64,000 nt of DNA from Paraphotobacterium marinum. Lineage in GTDB: Bacteria; Pseudomonadota; Gammaproteobacteria; Enterobacterales; Vibrionaceae. A program made the translations under genes and the position numbers. The stretch covers positions 1,158,695 through 1,222,694 of the forward strand of contig NZ_CP022355.1 in NCBI RefSeq assembly GCF_002216855.1. The letters run 5' to 3'. Positions 1 through 10,306 of this stretch are shown in pieces. Positions within the stretch are counted from its first letter, which is position 1. Each line of letters opens with the position of its first letter. The notes below the pieces were generated by a model, which had not been told where the DNA came from, did no database searches, and saw nothing but the letters and a program-made list of their open reading frames with translations.

Positions 1-1
1 T

Positions 2-163
2 AGTGACGACTACATTAAAGATATTGTGAAACAAAAAGAAATTATTGAAATAAAATTCTTAAAGAAGAAGTCAATTTCAGATAAAATTACCAAATCAAGT
101 GTTAATATAATTGATGATATTTTATCTAAAGTTGTTCATAGAAATACAAATCATTTACTATAA
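2..163 (+). CDS. sohB: SohB peptidase, C-terminal end only (partial at window edge)
   Basis: The frame starting at base 2 is open from the window edge and ends with TAA at 161-163, giving the last 53 residues of a protein. The tail resembles the end of E. coli SohB, a membrane-bound serine peptidase of the S49 (signal peptide peptidase A) family, in spacing and in the run of basic residues (for example EIKFLKKKSISDKIT against the E. coli VNVRYMQRKRLIDRFT). No catalytic residues fall in this fragment. The position just upstream of topA on the same strand is where sohB sits in enteric bacteria, which supports the call. The identification rests on a short tail plus synteny. Confidence 0.7.
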   Translation, partial: SDDYIKDIVKQKEIIEIKFLKKKSISDKITKSSVNIIDDILSKVVHRNTNHLL

Positions 164-192
164 TTTATTAAAATTCAAAGGTTAATCGTAAC

Positions 193-2810
193 ATGAGTAA
201 ATCCCTTGTAATTGTGGAGTCGCCAGCAAAAGCAAAAACAATTAATAAATATTTGGGCAAAAATTACATTGTAAAGTCAAGTGTGGGTCATATTCGAGAC
301 TTACCAAAAGGAAGTTCTTCAGACCGAAAAAAGGCGGTTAAAAAAAAAGAAGGTTTAACTAAAGCCGAAAAAGAAAAACAAAAAAAAATTGATGAAAAAA
401 ATGCCTTAATCAGAAAAATGGGAATTAATCCTTTTGATCATTGGAAGGCTCACTATCAAATATTACCTGGAAAAGAAAAAGTAGTTGCAGAGTTAAAGAA
501 GCTTTCAGAAAATGTTGACTGTATATATTTAGCAAGTGATTTAGATCGTGAAGGTGAAGCAATTGCTTGGCATTTGAAGGAAGTAATTGGTGGAGATAAT
601 TCTCGCTTTAAAAGAGTTGTTTTTAATGAAATTACTAAAAATGCAATAAAAACTGCATTTGACCATCCAACTGAAATAAATATGGATAGAGTTCATGCTC
701 AACAAGCCAGAAGATTTTTGGACAGAGTTGTTGGTTTTATGGTTTCTCCATTGTTATGGAAAAAAGTTGCTAGAGGACTTTCTGCTGGAAGAGTTCAGTC
801 AGTAGCTGTTAAGTTACTAGTTGAAAGAGAAAAACTTATTAAAGCTTTTGTTCCAGAAGAATATTGGGATATTGATGTTGAAACAAGCACAGTTAGTAAT
901 AAATTATTAAATTTAAAATTAACACACGTTAACGATAAACCTTATAGAATTCCAAATCAAAAAGATGCAGAAAGTATCGAACAAAAAATTCGACAAAATA
1001 CCGTAAAAGTTGTTGAGTGTACATTAAAACCAACGACAAGCAAACCACCTGCCCCATTCATTACATCGACACTACAGCAAGCAGCTAGTACTAAGCTAGG
1101 ATTTGGTGTAAAAAGGACAATGTCCCTAGCTCAGAGACTTTATGAAGCTGGTTATATTACATATATGAGGACGGATTCAACAAATCTTAGTAAAGAAGCT
1201 ATTTCTTCGGTAAGGCAATTAATAGAAGAAGATTTTGGAAGTAAATATTTACCGAAAAAAGCTAATAGCTATGGAAACAAAGACAACTCTCAAGAAGCTC
1301 ATGAAGCTATCAGACCCTCTGATGTGTTAGTAAAAAAAGAACAATTGTTGAATATTGAGCCTGCAGCTTTAAAACTTTATGAGTTAATATGGGCTCAATT
1401 TGTAGCATGTCAAATGACACCCGCTGAATATGATTCATCAACAATAGTTGCAAAAGTAACTGAATTTTCATTAAAAGCAAAAGGAAAAACTTTAAGATTT
1501 CCTGGTTGGACAGTCGTAATGAAGTCATTTACTAGAAATGAAGATATTTTGTTACCTGATGTTACGGTAAATGAGAGTTTATCTTTAAACAAAGTAATAA
1601 AGAAACAGCACTTCACGAAACCACCAGCGCGTTTTACAGAGGCTGCATTGGTTAAGGAATTAGAAAAAAAAGGAATTGGCAGGCCATCAACATATGCCTC
1701 AATTATTTCGACAATTCAAGAAAGAGGTTACGTAAAGGTTGACCAAAGACGTTTTCATGCAGAAAAAATGGGTGAGATAGTTACTGATAGATTAGATTAT
1801 AGTTTCCATGACCTTATGAGCTATGACTTTACCGCTAAAATGGAAGGTGATTTAGATATTATCGCAGAGGGTAATGTTAACTGGACTGAAGTTTTAGATT
1901 CTTTTTTTAGTAAATTTACTACTGAATTAAATAAGGCGGAACTTCCAGACATTGATGGTGGAATGAAGCCAAATGATATGGTGATAACAAATATTAGTTG
2001 CCCAACTTGTTCTCGACCAATGGGAATAAGGAATGCTTCAACTGGTGTCTTTTTAGGTTGCTCGGGATATAATTTACCTCCGAAAGAGAGATGCAAGACA
2101 ACTCTTAATTTAATGAATGAAGAAGGTGTTGTAAATATACTTTCAGATGATGTTGAAACAGACGAACTTCGTTCAAAAAAAGGTGCTCAATATGTGGCAC
2201 AGCAATGGATCCCTATTTAATCGACGAAAAACGTAAATTACATATTTGTGGTAATAACCCAGCATGCTCAGGTTATGAAGTAGAAAAAGGTGAATTTAAG
2301 TTAAAAGGATATGATGGACCGGTAGTTGAATGTGAAAAATGTGGGTCAGATATGCAGCTTAAAGATGGACGATTTGGCAAATATATGCTTTGTACTAATG
2401 AAGAGTGCAAAAATACCAGAAAAATTCTCAAAAATGGTGAAGTTGCACCACCACGCGAAGATCCTATTCATTTTCCTGAATTAAAGTGTACAAAGTCTGA
2501 TGCATATTTTGTTTTAAGAGATGGAGCATCAGGTTTATTTTTAGCTGCTAGCAGCTTTCCAAAATCTAGAGAAACAAGAGCGCCCTTGGTGTCAGAACTA
2601 CTTAAATATAAAGATAGACTACCTAATAAATTTTTATACTTAACTGAAGCTCCTCTTGAAGATCCAGAGGGTAATCAATCAGTAGTTAGATATAGCAGAA
2701 AGAATAAAGAAAGTTATGTAAGAACAGAAGTAGATGGAAAGCCAACTAATTGGAGTGCACTTTATCGCGAAGGAAAATGGGAAATTCAAGATAAAGGTAA
2801 GAAAAAGTAA
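193..2810 (+). CDS. topA: DNA topoisomerase I, split by a -1 type frameshift
   Basis: Type IA topoisomerase that relaxes negative supercoils. The Toprim domain is at the N-terminus (DLDREGEA, about residues 116-123). The active-site tyrosine lies in YITYMRTDS (Tyr324). A first four-cysteine zinc motif follows near residue 600. The frame starting at 193 stops at 2220 after 675 residues. The remaining zinc-ribbon region continues one frame back, with an internal ATG at 2205. Adding one A to the A7 run at 2175-2181 joins them as [14 protein letters not shown], exactly where E. coli has RAKRRCPKCGTAMD, and gives 872 residues (E. coli 865). The slip site also fits a -1 ribosomal slip on A-AAA-AAA, but I see no strong downstream hairpin or upstream Shine-Dalgarno stimulator. 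TopA is normally essential, so a true null is unlikely. Confidence 0.93.
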
Positions 2811-2815
2811 TTTAA

Positions 2816-3595
2816 ATGAATATAGAAGATTTAACTAAGCCGGCTATAGAGTTTTTGCATTGTGAGACCCCAAAAGAATGGATTAATGAAGCCTCAAGGA
2901 AAGAAAATTTATCGATTATTTTATTGGATCATTTAATATGTGAATTAAAAGCTGCCCAAACAGCAATGTGGCTAATTCGAAAATATGCCGTTGACAAACA
3001 AAGCGGAGATCATTTATTAAGTTGGTTAAAACCATATGAGGATTTTGTATACCGAAATGAGGGCAGTTTAGAAAAACTTTCTAAAAATTTAAAGTTCAGT
3101 AAATCGATTATTTCTAAAAATGGAGCACATTTCAATCAAGATTTAGTGAATAAGATGGTTTTGTTAATAAATGAGGAATTACATCATTTCTATCAAGTAC
3201 TCGAAATAATGGAAAGGCGGAATATATCATATCGTAATATATCTGCAGGTCGTTACGCGAAAGGTTTGATGTCGCATGTTAGAACTTATGAACCGGAAGC
3301 ATTAATAGATAAATTAATTTGTGGTGCTTATATAGAAGCACGATCCTGTGAAAGATTTGCAAAATTAGCCCCTCATTTAGATGATGAGCTTCAAAAATTT
3401 TATTTTTCTTTATTAAAATCAGAAGCCCGACACTTTCAAGATTATTTAACTTTGGCTCAAAATTTATCTAAAGTTAACATTTATACTAGAGTTGATTACT
3501 TTGGAAAAATTGAAGCCAGCTTAATTCAATCAGATGATACTGATTTTAAATTTCATAGTGGCAAACCAATCACAAAAGATTTAATGTTTAGTTAA
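2816..3595 (+). CDS. miaE: tRNA 2-methylthio-N6-isopentenyladenosine hydroxylase
   Basis: Non-haem diiron monooxygenase that hydroxylates the isopentenyl side chain of ms2i6A at position 37 of tRNAs reading UNN codons. The 259-residue protein has the ferritin-like four-helix layout with the expected iron ligands: EELHH near residue 121, EARSCERF near residue 173 and SEARHFQDY near residue 201. Length matches Salmonella and Pseudomonas MiaE. It starts 5 bases after the topA stop, so it is probably co-transcribed with topA. MiaA and MiaB, which make its substrate, are not in the window. E. coli lacks miaE but many marine gammaproteobacteria keep it. Confidence 0.88.
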   Translation: MNIEDLTKPAIEFLHCETPKEWINEASRKENLSIILLDHLICELKAAQTAMWLIRKYAVDKQSGDHLLSWLKPYEDFVYRNEGSLEKLSKNLKFSKSIISKNGAHFNQDLVNKMVLLINEELHHFYQVLEIMERRNISYRNISAGRYAKGLMSHVRTYEPEALIDKLICGAYIEARSCERFAKLAPHLDDELQKFYFSLLKSEARHFQDYLTLAQNLSKVNIYTRVDYFGKIEASLIQSDDTDFKFHSGKPITKDLMFS

Positions 3596-3638
3596 AGAAA
3601 CTGTATTTTATTAGTTACAACTTATTAGGAAATAAAAT

Positions 3639-4607
3639 ATGAAGATTCAGCATCTTAAAACTTTGGTGGAACTAACGCAGAATAATTTTCATGTTTCTGA
3701 TACAGCTAAAAAATTACATACATCCCAGCCTGCGATAAGTAAACATATAAAAATTCTAGAAGAAGAGTTGGGTATCCAACTTTTTAACAGACAGGGCAAA
3801 TCATTATTGAGTTTAACCCCAGTAGGGAAAAAAGTGCATAATATTGCAAAAGATATTTGTAAAAATTTAACTGACATTGAGTTTATTGTTGCGCAAGAAA
3901 TACAACCTAAAATTGGTGTTTTAAATGTTGCTACTAATCATACCCAGCTAAAGTACATACTTCCAGATGTTATTTTGCAATTCACAAAAAAATTTCCAAA
4001 TGTAACAATAAATTTTCTTCAGGGCACTCCTCAACAATTATCAGATTGGCTTCACAATGACCAATGTGATTTTGCTATTATTACTGAAAATACCTTTTTA
4101 CATGAATCAACATTAACTTTTCCTTGTTATAAATGGCACCACTCAATTATCCTTCCGAGTAATCATGAGTTAACAAAGTTATCAAGCATAAGTTTAGAGC
4201 ATATATCAAAATACCCCTTAATAACTTATAATTTTGGCTTTAATGACACTTCTATATTAGAGCGAAGTTTTTTTGAACAAAAATTAATACCGAATATTAT
4301 TTTGACAGCTGGTGATACCGATATTATTAAGACCTATGTCAAAAATGGATTAGGCATTGGAATCATCGCTGACATGGCATATAATTCTGATAGGGAATTA
4401 GTGAAAATTTGTGGTAAAAATTTATTTCCTTTTTCAACTACTAAAATTGCAATAAAAAAAAGTAGTTTTGTGAAGGATTTTACTTTTTATTTTATTGAAC
4501 TTTTTAATTCAAAATTAAACAAAAATTTAGTACAAAAGTTGATTTATACAGGCAATCAAAGTGATATTGATTCAATGTTTGACAACAGAACTTTAGATGT
4601 CAAGTAG
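3639..4607 (+). CDS. cysB: LysR-family regulator CysB
   Basis: LysR-type transcription factor of 322 residues. The N-terminal winged helix-turn-helix (TSQPAISKHIKILEEELG, about residues 29-46) is followed by the helix linker and a periplasmic-binding-like effector domain. The opening MKIQHLKTLVE and the TSQPAISKHI helix are typical of the CysB/Cbl branch, which controls sulfate uptake and cysteine synthesis and senses N-acetylserine. The position after topA is the same as in E. coli. The 3' end overlaps the convergent transporter gene by 15 bases. The effector domain is more divergent than the DNA-binding domain, so a Cbl-like paralogue remains possible. Confidence 0.82.
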   Translation: MKIQHLKTLVELTQNNFHVSDTAKKLHTSQPAISKHIKILEEELGIQLFNRQGKSLLSLTPVGKKVHNIAKDICKNLTDIEFIVAQEIQPKIGVLNVATNHTQLKYILPDVILQFTKKFPNVTINFLQGTPQQLSDWLHNDQCDFAIITENTFLHESTLTFPCYKWHHSIILPSNHELTKLSSISLEHISKYPLITYNFGFNDTSILERSFFEQKLIPNIILTAGDTDIIKTYVKNGLGIGIIADMAYNSDRELVKICGKNLFPFSTTKIAIKKSSFVKDFTFYFIELFNSKLNKNLVQKLIYTGNQSDIDSMFDNRTLDVK

Positions 4608-5543
4608 GTTATTGAATAGACCTTCCTTATAAAATAGTATTATAAAGCTAATAGTAAATAAAGATAGGAGCGTTGTTAAAAGTAAGGCGCTTGATGATTC
4701 TTTTTCGTAGTTTTTATATTTCTGCGAAAATAAAACTGGAGTCGCCCCAACAGGTAGAGCAGAAAGAAGAATAGTTACAATGCCCCATAAACCGCCAACC
4801 TTAAAAAAATATACAAAAACTACGGCCAACATTGGTTGTAAAATAGCCTTAATAAGAATATTTGAAAATATTTCTTTAGATAATTTTACCTTTTGTTTTT
4901 GTAAAATCATTCCGACAGAAAATAATGCAAGGCTACTTGTTGAAAGACTAATTTCATTTACACACTGAGACAAAAAGAAAGGTAATTTAATTTTAAAAAT
5001 TGAGAACACGATACCTAAAATGGCACTTATTACAACACTTTTCTTGAACACATTTAGAAAAACTTCATGTAATTTTGTTTTGCTATCATTTTTTAAATCT
5101 AGTTCAACAATAAATATTGCTAAAGGCATTAAAAAAATATCATTTATAAATGTTCCTATTACTATTGGAGATATAACTTCAGGACCAATCAGTGTAGTTA
5201 GAATAGGTAAACCAAAATAACCTGTGTTTGAAAAACTACTTGTGAGGGCTCTTAAAGAAGACTTTGATACAGAACCTCCAAAAATCCTTTTTAATGTGAT
5301 AAAACTAAATATAAAGGTTACAAGTAATATTAAACTGTATGATATTACAAAATTTATGTTAATTAACGAGGATATATTTTTTTGTGCTAAATGAATGAAA
5401 ATTAAACAAGGTAGCGCAATGTTTAAAACAAAATTTATAAGATCTTTATAAAAGTCATTGGCAAAATATTCTTTTTTACTGCAATAATAACCAAGTAAGA
5501 TTATTAATAAAAATGAAAAAATTGAAGAAAATATAGCTTCCAT
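4593..5543 (-). CDS. AEC-family (auxin efflux carrier type) membrane transporter
   Basis: Hydrophobic protein of 316 residues with about ten membrane segments arranged in two halves, as in the AEC family. GYFGLPI near residue 113 and the PVGATPVLF stretch near the C-terminus are typical of bacterial members. The family exports or imports organic acids and related small anions; the substrate cannot be read from sequence. It overlaps the 3' end of cysB on the opposite strand and precedes the nrd cluster without an obvious operon link (a 94-base gap lies between it and yfaE). The LysR neighbour may be coincidental. Confidence 0.8.
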   Translation of the reverse strand: MEAIFSSIFSFLLIILLGYYCSKKEYFANDFYKDLINFVLNIALPCLIFIHLAQKNISSLININFVISYSLILLVTFIFSFITLKRIFGGSVSKSSLRALTSSFSNTGYFGLPILTTLIGPEVISPIVIGTFINDIFLMPLAIFIVELDLKNDSKTKLHEVFLNVFKKSVVISAILGIVFSIFKIKLPFFLSQCVNEISLSTSSLALFSVGMILQKQKVKLSKEIFSNILIKAILQPMLAVVFVYFFKVGGLWGIVTILLSALPVGATPVLFSQKYKNYEKESSSALLLTTLLSLFTISFIILFYKEGLFNNLLDI

Positions 5544-5622
5544 GTTTTTGATGTTAAATAATTTTGAGTAGGTTAACTTTAAATTTTAATCTACTCATTG
5601 TAAATAATTTTTGTGACTTTAA

Positions 5623-5661
5623 TTTATTTTATAGATTTTATTTTATAGATTTTATTTTATA
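5623..5661. repeat. 14-bp tandem repeat, 2.8 copies, across the yfaE stop
   Basis: The unit TTTATTTTATAGAT recurs with a period of exactly 14 bases. The array covers the last codons and stop of yfaE (stop at 5638-5640) and runs into the intergenic space. Because 14 is not a multiple of three, a change in copy number would change the C-terminal residues and the stop used. Confidence 0.8.
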
Positions 5662-5913
5662 ATTAAAATCCAATTTTAAATTTGTTAGGGGTATGCTACA
5701 GCAAGTTAAAATTTCACTTGATTGAATATAGGCAATAGAATCTTGGTTAAATCGAACATCTCCTGATAACAATTTACATTTACAGGCTCCACAAAATCCA
5801 CTTCTACATTGATTTTCTATATTAAATCCAGCCTTTTCCAGCTGGATTAAGAGGGGTTCTTTTGGATTTAGCTTCATCTCTATTGATTCTTTTTCAATAA
5901 TTAATGTACTCAA
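5638..5913 (-). CDS. yfaE: 2Fe-2S ferredoxin that maintains the NrdB cofactor
   Basis: Plant-type ferredoxin of 91 residues. The 2Fe-2S ligands are CRSGFCGAC (about residues 36-44) and a fourth cysteine in ILTCCS near residue 71. In E. coli, YfaE reduces the diiron site of NrdB so that the tyrosyl radical can be regenerated. The gene follows nrdB on the same strand with a 15-base gap, the usual nrdA-nrdB-yfaE order. The last residues are lysine/isoleucine-rich and are encoded inside a 14-bp tandem repeat, making the tail slightly longer than in E. coli (84 residues). Confidence 0.9.
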   Translation of the reverse strand: MSTLIIEKESIEMKLNPKEPLLIQLEKAGFNIENQCRSGFCGACKCKLLSGDVRFNQDSIAYIQSSEILTCCSIPLTNLKLDFNYKIKSIK

Positions 5914-5928
5914 AAGTCCTTCTCCCTT

Positions 5929-7062
5929 TTATAATTCAAAATCACCGAGATCTTCATCCTCAACATCATTGGAAATTTGTCCGACAAGGTATGAGCTTAT
6001 TTCGACTTCTTGAGGAGCTACTTGAACATTATCAGAAGAAAGCCAAGTATTTATCCAGGGAATTGGATTTTGTTTGGCTTGTGGATATGCTGGTGACAGT
6101 CCAACTGATTCCATTCTTAAATTTGTTATGTATTCAACATATTGGCAAAGTATATCTTTATTTAACCCAATCATTGAACCATCTTTAAATAAATATTCAG
6201 CCCATTCTTTTTCTTGTTCAGCGGTTTTGTAAAAAATATCAAACGACTCATTTTCTAATTCTTTTGATATTTGGAACATTTCAGGGTCGTCTTGATTATT
6301 TTTGAATAAATTTAAAATATGTTGAGTACCACTTAAGTGAAGAGCCTCATCTCTAGCAATTAGTTTGATAATTTTTGCATTTCCTTCCATTAGTTTTCTT
6401 TCAGCAAATGCAAATGAACAAGCAAAGCTTACATAAAATCTAATAGCTTCAAGAGCATTTATAGACATTAAACATAAATATAATTGTTTTTTTATGTCAT
6501 AAAGGGAAATATTAATTTTTTGATCATTTATAATATGATTTCCTTCGCCCAATCTATGATAATCATTGATAGATACGATAAGATTATCATAGTACTTTGA
6601 AATATCTTCAGCTCTTTTAACTATATGTTCATTTTGCACAATATCATCAAATATTATAGATGGATTATTAACAATATTTCTTATTATGTGGGTATAGGAT
6701 CTTGAATGAATTGTTTCCGAGAAGGCCCATGTTTCAATCCAAGTTTCAAGCTCTGGAATTGAAACAATAGGTAAAAGGGCAACATTAGGGCTTCTGCCTT
6801 GTATAGAATCTAGAAGAGTTTGGTATTTTAGGTTACTAACAAATATATGTTTTTCATGCTCAGGTAGATTTTGATAGTCTATTCTATCACCTGATATATC
6901 AACTTCTTCAGGCCTCCAAAAAAAAGATAATTGTCTTTCTATAAGTTTTTCAAAAATTTCAAATTTTTGTTGATCATAACGAGCTATGTTAACTGGCTGA
7001 CCAAAAAACATAGGTTCTTTTAATGGGTTATTACTTGATTGAACAAAAGTACTATATTTCAT
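5929..7062 (-). CDS. nrdB: Ribonucleotide reductase class Ia, small subunit
   Basis: Small subunit carrying the diiron-tyrosyl radical that starts catalysis in NrdA. The product is 377 residues (E. coli 376) and nearly collinear with it: [11 protein letters not shown] at the start, the radical tyrosine in [12 protein letters not shown] (near residue 122), iron ligands in RDEALHL, and a C-terminal tail (DLGDFEL) that docks into NrdA. The longer frame from 7146 overlaps nrdA and has no homology in its first 28 residues. ATG at 7062 matches the family start and has a GAGAG-type ribosome site. It lies 25 bases downstream of nrdA in one operon. Confidence 0.96.
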   Translation of the reverse strand: MKYSTFVQSSNNPLKEPMFFGQPVNIARYDQQKFEIFEKLIERQLSFFWRPEEVDISGDRIDYQNLPEHEKHIFVSNLKYQTLLDSIQGRSPNVALLPIVSIPELETWIETWAFSETIHSRSYTHIIRNIVNNPSIIFDDIVQNEHIVKRAEDISKYYDNLIVSINDYHRLGEGNHIINDQKINISLYDIKKQLYLCLMSINALEAIRFYVSFACSFAFAERKLMEGNAKIIKLIARDEALHLSGTQHILNLFKNNQDDPEMFQISKELENESFDIFYKTAEQEKEWAEYLFKDGSMIGLNKDILCQYVEYITNLRMESVGLSPAYPQAKQNPIPWINTWLSSDNVQVAPQEVEISSYLVGQISNDVEDEDLGDFEL

Positions 7063-7087
7063 AAAAACAATTCTCTCGATTCCTTTA

Positions 7088-9352
7088 TTAAATTTTGCAA
7101 CTTGCACAGTCTTCGGCAGTTTCATTCTGCTGATCAGAAGCACCATCTCTTGTATTATGATAGTACAAAGTTTTAATACCTAACTTATAAGAAGTTAATA
7201 AGTCTTTTAATAAGGTTTTCATTGGTACTTTACCATCAGGAAACTTCATGGGGTCATAATTAGTATTAGCTGAAATTGACTGATCTATAAACTTCTGCAT
7301 TATACCAACCAATTCTAAATAACCATTATTATTTGGTATATTCCATAATAGCTCATAATTATCTTTATATTTGGCGTATTCAGGAACAACTTGTTTAAGA
7401 ACTCCATCTTTTGAAGCTTTAATCGATACAAATCCTCGAGGTGGTTCAATGCCACTTGTCGAGTTTGAAATTTGTGAAGATGTCTCCGATGGCATTAATG
7501 CGGAAAGGGTCGAGTTTCTCAATCCAAATTTCACAATATCTTCTCTCAACTTCTCCCAGTCTAATTTTAGGGCTGTATTACAAACTTTATCTAAATCTTT
7601 TTTATAAGTATCTATTGGTAAGATTCCTTGAGAGTATGTTGTTTCGTGAAACTTCGGACACTTACCTTGCTCTTTTGCGAGCTCCATAGATGCCTTCAAC
7701 AAATAGAATTGAAGAGCTTCAAATGTTTCATGAGTTAATTGATTCGCGCTCCCATCTGAGTATCTTTTGTTGTTTTTGGCTAAGTAATATGCAAAATTTA
7801 TAACACCAACGCCTAGAGTCCTTCGATTCATTGTTGCTTGTTTGGCCGCCGGTAAAGGGTAATCTTGATAATCTAATAGAGAGTCTAAGGCCCTTACTGT
7901 TAAATTGGATAAATTTTCCAATTCATCAAGTGACTGAATTTTACCTAAATTTATCGCTGATAAAGTACAAAGTGCTATTTCACCTTCAGGGTCTTCTACA
8001 TTATTTAAAGGCTTGGTCGGTAATGCAATTTCTAAACATAAATTAGATTGTCTAATTGGAGCTACTGCTGGATCAAATGGACTGTGAGTATTACAGTGAT
8101 CGACATTTTGGATATAGATTCGTCCTGTAGATGCTCTTTCCTGCATTAATAATGAAAACAAATCAATTGCTTTGATTTGTTTGCGTTTTATTGTTTTTTC
8201 ATTTTCATACTTTACGTATAACTCTTCAAATTTATTTTGATCTTGAAAAAAAGCATCATATAAACCAGGCACATCAGATGGAGAAAATAATGAAATATTT
8301 TCTCCTTTAATTAAACGAGTATACATTAATTTATTTATTTGAACACCGTAATCCATGTGTCGTACTCTGTTTTCTTCAATACCTCTGTTATTTTTTAAAA
8401 CAAGTAGAGATTCTACTTCAGCATGCCATATTGGGTAGAAAAGAGTAGCGGCACCACCTCTAACGCCTCCTTGTGAACAACATTTAACAGCTGTTTGAAA
8501 GTACTTATAAAATGGAATACATCCAGTGTGGTATGCCTCACCATTTCTGATAGCGGAACCTACACCTCTGATTCTTCCAGCATTTATTCCTATACCTGCT
8601 CTTTGTGATACATAACGGACTATAGAGCTTGCTGTAGCATTGATTGAATCTAAGCTATCATCACACTCAATTAAAACACAAGAACTAAATTGACGAGTTG
8701 GTGTTCTCACTCCAGCCATAATAGGTGTTGGTAGAGAAATTTTGAAAGTTGAAATAGCATCATAGAACTCTTTTATGTATTTCAATCGTGTTTCTTTTGA
8801 GTACTTTGAAAATAAACATGCTGCAATTAAAATATATAAAAATTGAGGGCTTTCATATATATCGCCTGTCACTCTATTTTGAACAAGGTACTTTCCTTCA
8901 AGTTGTTTAACCGCTGAATATGAAAAAGACATATCACGCCAATGATCAATATAGGTCTCGATTTCTTCAATTTCTTCTTTGGTATAATCATTGAGAATAT
9001 GTTGGTCATATTTTCCCTTTTCTACTAAATTAACTATGTGATCATAGAGTCTTGGGGGCTCAAATTGATTGTATGCTTTCTTACGAAGATGAAAAATTGC
9101 TAACCTAGCCGCTATATGTTGATAATCGGGTGTTTCTTCAGAAATTAAATCTGCAGCTGATTTGATTATTGTTTCGTGAATTGTTGATGTTGTAATACCG
9201 TCATAGAATTGTATTTGTGCTTTCAATTCGATTTGCGACACTGAAACGTTTTCAAGGCCTTCTGATGCCCATGTTATTACTCGATGAATTTTATCAAGTA
9301 AAAGAGGTTCGCGTTTACCATTTCTTTTAAGAATGCTTATTTGTTTGTTCAT
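7088..9352 (-). CDS. nrdA: Ribonucleotide reductase class Ia, large subunit
   Basis: Reduces ribonucleoside diphosphates to deoxy forms. The product is 754 residues (E. coli 761). The N-terminal ATP cone ([16 protein letters not shown]) supports dATP feedback control. Active-site cysteines are visible in [18 protein letters not shown] and [10 protein letters not shown], and the C-terminal shuttle pair is present as CASCKI. That pair is spaced CX2C here, not CX4C as in E. coli. The start was set at 9352 ([12 protein letters not shown]) by alignment; the frame could extend four codons. Upstream lie tandem NrdR-like boxes and a DnaA box. Confidence 0.96.
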   Translation of the reverse strand: MNKQISILKRNGKREPLLLDKIHRVITWASEGLENVSVSQIELKAQIQFYDGITTSTIHETIIKSAADLISEETPDYQHIAARLAIFHLRKKAYNQFEPPRLYDHIVNLVEKGKYDQHILNDYTKEEIEEIETYIDHWRDMSFSYSAVKQLEGKYLVQNRVTGDIYESPQFLYILIAACLFSKYSKETRLKYIKEFYDAISTFKISLPTPIMAGVRTPTRQFSSCVLIECDDSLDSINATASSIVRYVSQRAGIGINAGRIRGVGSAIRNGEAYHTGCIPFYKYFQTAVKCCSQGGVRGGAATLFYPIWHAEVESLLVLKNNRGIEENRVRHMDYGVQINKLMYTRLIKGENISLFSPSDVPGLYDAFFQDQNKFEELYVKYENEKTIKRKQIKAIDLFSLLMQERASTGRIYIQNVDHCNTHSPFDPAVAPIRQSNLCLEIALPTKPLNNVEDPEGEIALCTLSAINLGKIQSLDELENLSNLTVRALDSLLDYQDYPLPAAKQATMNRRTLGVGVINFAYYLAKNNKRYSDGSANQLTHETFEALQFYLLKASMELAKEQGKCPKFHETTYSQGILPIDTYKKDLDKVCNTALKLDWEKLREDIVKFGLRNSTLSALMPSETSSQISNSTSGIEPPRGFVSIKASKDGVLKQVVPEYAKYKDNYELLWNIPNNNGYLELVGIMQKFIDQSISANTNYDPMKFPDGKVPMKTLLKDLLTSYKLGIKTLYYHNTRDGASDQQNETAEDCASCKI

Positions 9353-9382
9353 TTTGAAATCCATTAATGCGTAATATTAAAA

Positions 9383-9429
9383 ACACAATATGTAGTATTA
9401 ATTAATAATATAAAAACAAGATAGAGTAT
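9383..9429. promoter_or_regulatory. Tandem NrdR-box-like operator upstream of nrdA
   Basis: Two 16-bp elements lie at 9383-9398 and 9414-9429, starting exactly 31 bases apart. That is the three-helical-turn spacing known for NrdR repressor boxes. Against the consensus ACACWATATATWGTGT, the first (ACACAATATGTAGTAT) differs at three positions or fewer and the second (AAACAAGATAGAGTAT) matches 12 of 16. The position 31-77 bases ahead of the nrdA start fits repression of nrdAB by NrdR-dATP. The motif, spacing and location together support this; nrdR itself is not in the window. Confidence 0.75.
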
Positions 9430-9467
9430 TTTTTTAATAAAAGCAAGGTATATAACATTCAGTAACC

Positions 9468-9476
9468 TGTGGATAA
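9468..9476 (-). promoter_or_regulatory. DnaA box upstream of nrdA
   Basis: TGTGGATAA on the plus strand is the exact complement of the strong DnaA box TTATCCACA. It lies about 115 bases upstream of the nrdA start, beyond the NrdR-like boxes. In E. coli, DnaA binds upstream of nrdAB and ties dNTP synthesis to replication initiation. Only one perfect box is visible here, so this is a regulatory site and not an origin. Confidence 0.65.
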
Positions 9477-9598
9477 TTACGTTACTTTTATTTAATAAGT
9501 TGTGATTATTCAATGCAAGAGTATGTTTTAGAAAACTTTTAAGTATTTTAGAGAATTTTTGAAATATTTTTCAAATTATCCGATTCTTTAAAAATATT

Positions 9599-10306
9599 TT
9601 AATCAATAAATTTAGCGTGTAATATATAATTAACATCTACATTATTATTGCTCAGTGAAAACTTGTAAGTTAATGGATTGAATAAGATGCCAGCAATTCG
9701 TTGCTCTTCAAATTTGGTATTATCAAGTATTTCCATAATGTCAGAGGGCTTTAAAAACTTTTTAAAATCATGAGTTCCATTAGGAACAATTTTGAAAATT
9801 TTCTCAGCGGCCAAAATTGCTAAAAGATAAGATTTCATATTTCTATTAAGAGTCGATAGAAATATGTGACCATTGGGTTTAATAAGTTTTGCACATGATT
9901 TTATTATGGAAGAAGGATCGGGAACATGCTCAAGCATTTCGAGACAAGTTATAATATCGTATTTTTTCTGTGATTCATTAGCAAACTCTTCGATGGTAAG
10001 GTGCTTGTAACTTATGTCTAAATTAGATGCATAAGCATGCTCTTTAGCAATATTGATTGATGCCAAAGCAGGATCCAAACCTGTTACTTTCGCTCCTTCT
10101 TTAGCTAAAGCTTCAGAAAGAATACCTCCACCACAACCAATATCGAGAATTTCTTTCCCAAATATTCCACTGCATTGCTCAGTGATGAAATCTAGCCTAA
10201 TAGGATTCATTTCATGTAATGGTTTAAATTTACCATTGAGATCCCACCACTCATTGGCGATATTGTTAAATTTATCCAGTTCTGTGTTATCAATGTTATT
10301 GTTCAT
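9599..10306 (-). CDS. ubiG: Ubiquinone biosynthesis O-methyltransferase
   Basis: Class I SAM-dependent methyltransferase that performs both O-methylations in ubiquinone synthesis. The product is 235 residues (E. coli 240). The opening ELDKFNNIANEWWDLNGKFKPLH is diagnostic. The SAM-binding glycine motif is LDIGCGGGILSE near residue 57, and ITCLEMLEHVPDP near residue 118 is motif II/post-I. It is divergent from gyrA, as in E. coli. The 246 bases between it and nrdA hold only the nrd control sites; yfaL, which lies there in E. coli, is absent. Confidence 0.95.
   Translation of the reverse strand: MNNNIDNTELDKFNNIANEWWDLNGKFKPLHEMNPIRLDFITEQCSGIFGKEILDIGCGGGILSEALAKEGAKVTGLDPALASINIAKEHAYASNLDISYKHLTIEEFANESQKKYDIITCLEMLEHVPDPSSIIKSCAKLIKPNGHIFLSTLNRNMKSYLLAILAAEKIFKIVPNGTHDFKKFLKPSDIMEILDNTKFEEQRIAGILFNPLTYKFSLSNNNVDVNYILHAKFID

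Noticed and set aside
340-348. A9 run in topA as another frameshift
   Set aside because: It is read in frame as lysines and the downstream homology continues unbroken.
7063-7146. An 84-base N-terminal extension of NrdB overlapping nrdA
   Set aside because: The extra 28 residues have no homology, and ATG 7062 matches the family start with a ribosome site.
9353-9598. Replication origin near nrdA because of a perfect DnaA box and AT-rich DNA
   Set aside because: Only one strong box is present and there are no dnaA, dnaN or gidA neighbours; DnaA control of nrdAB explains it.
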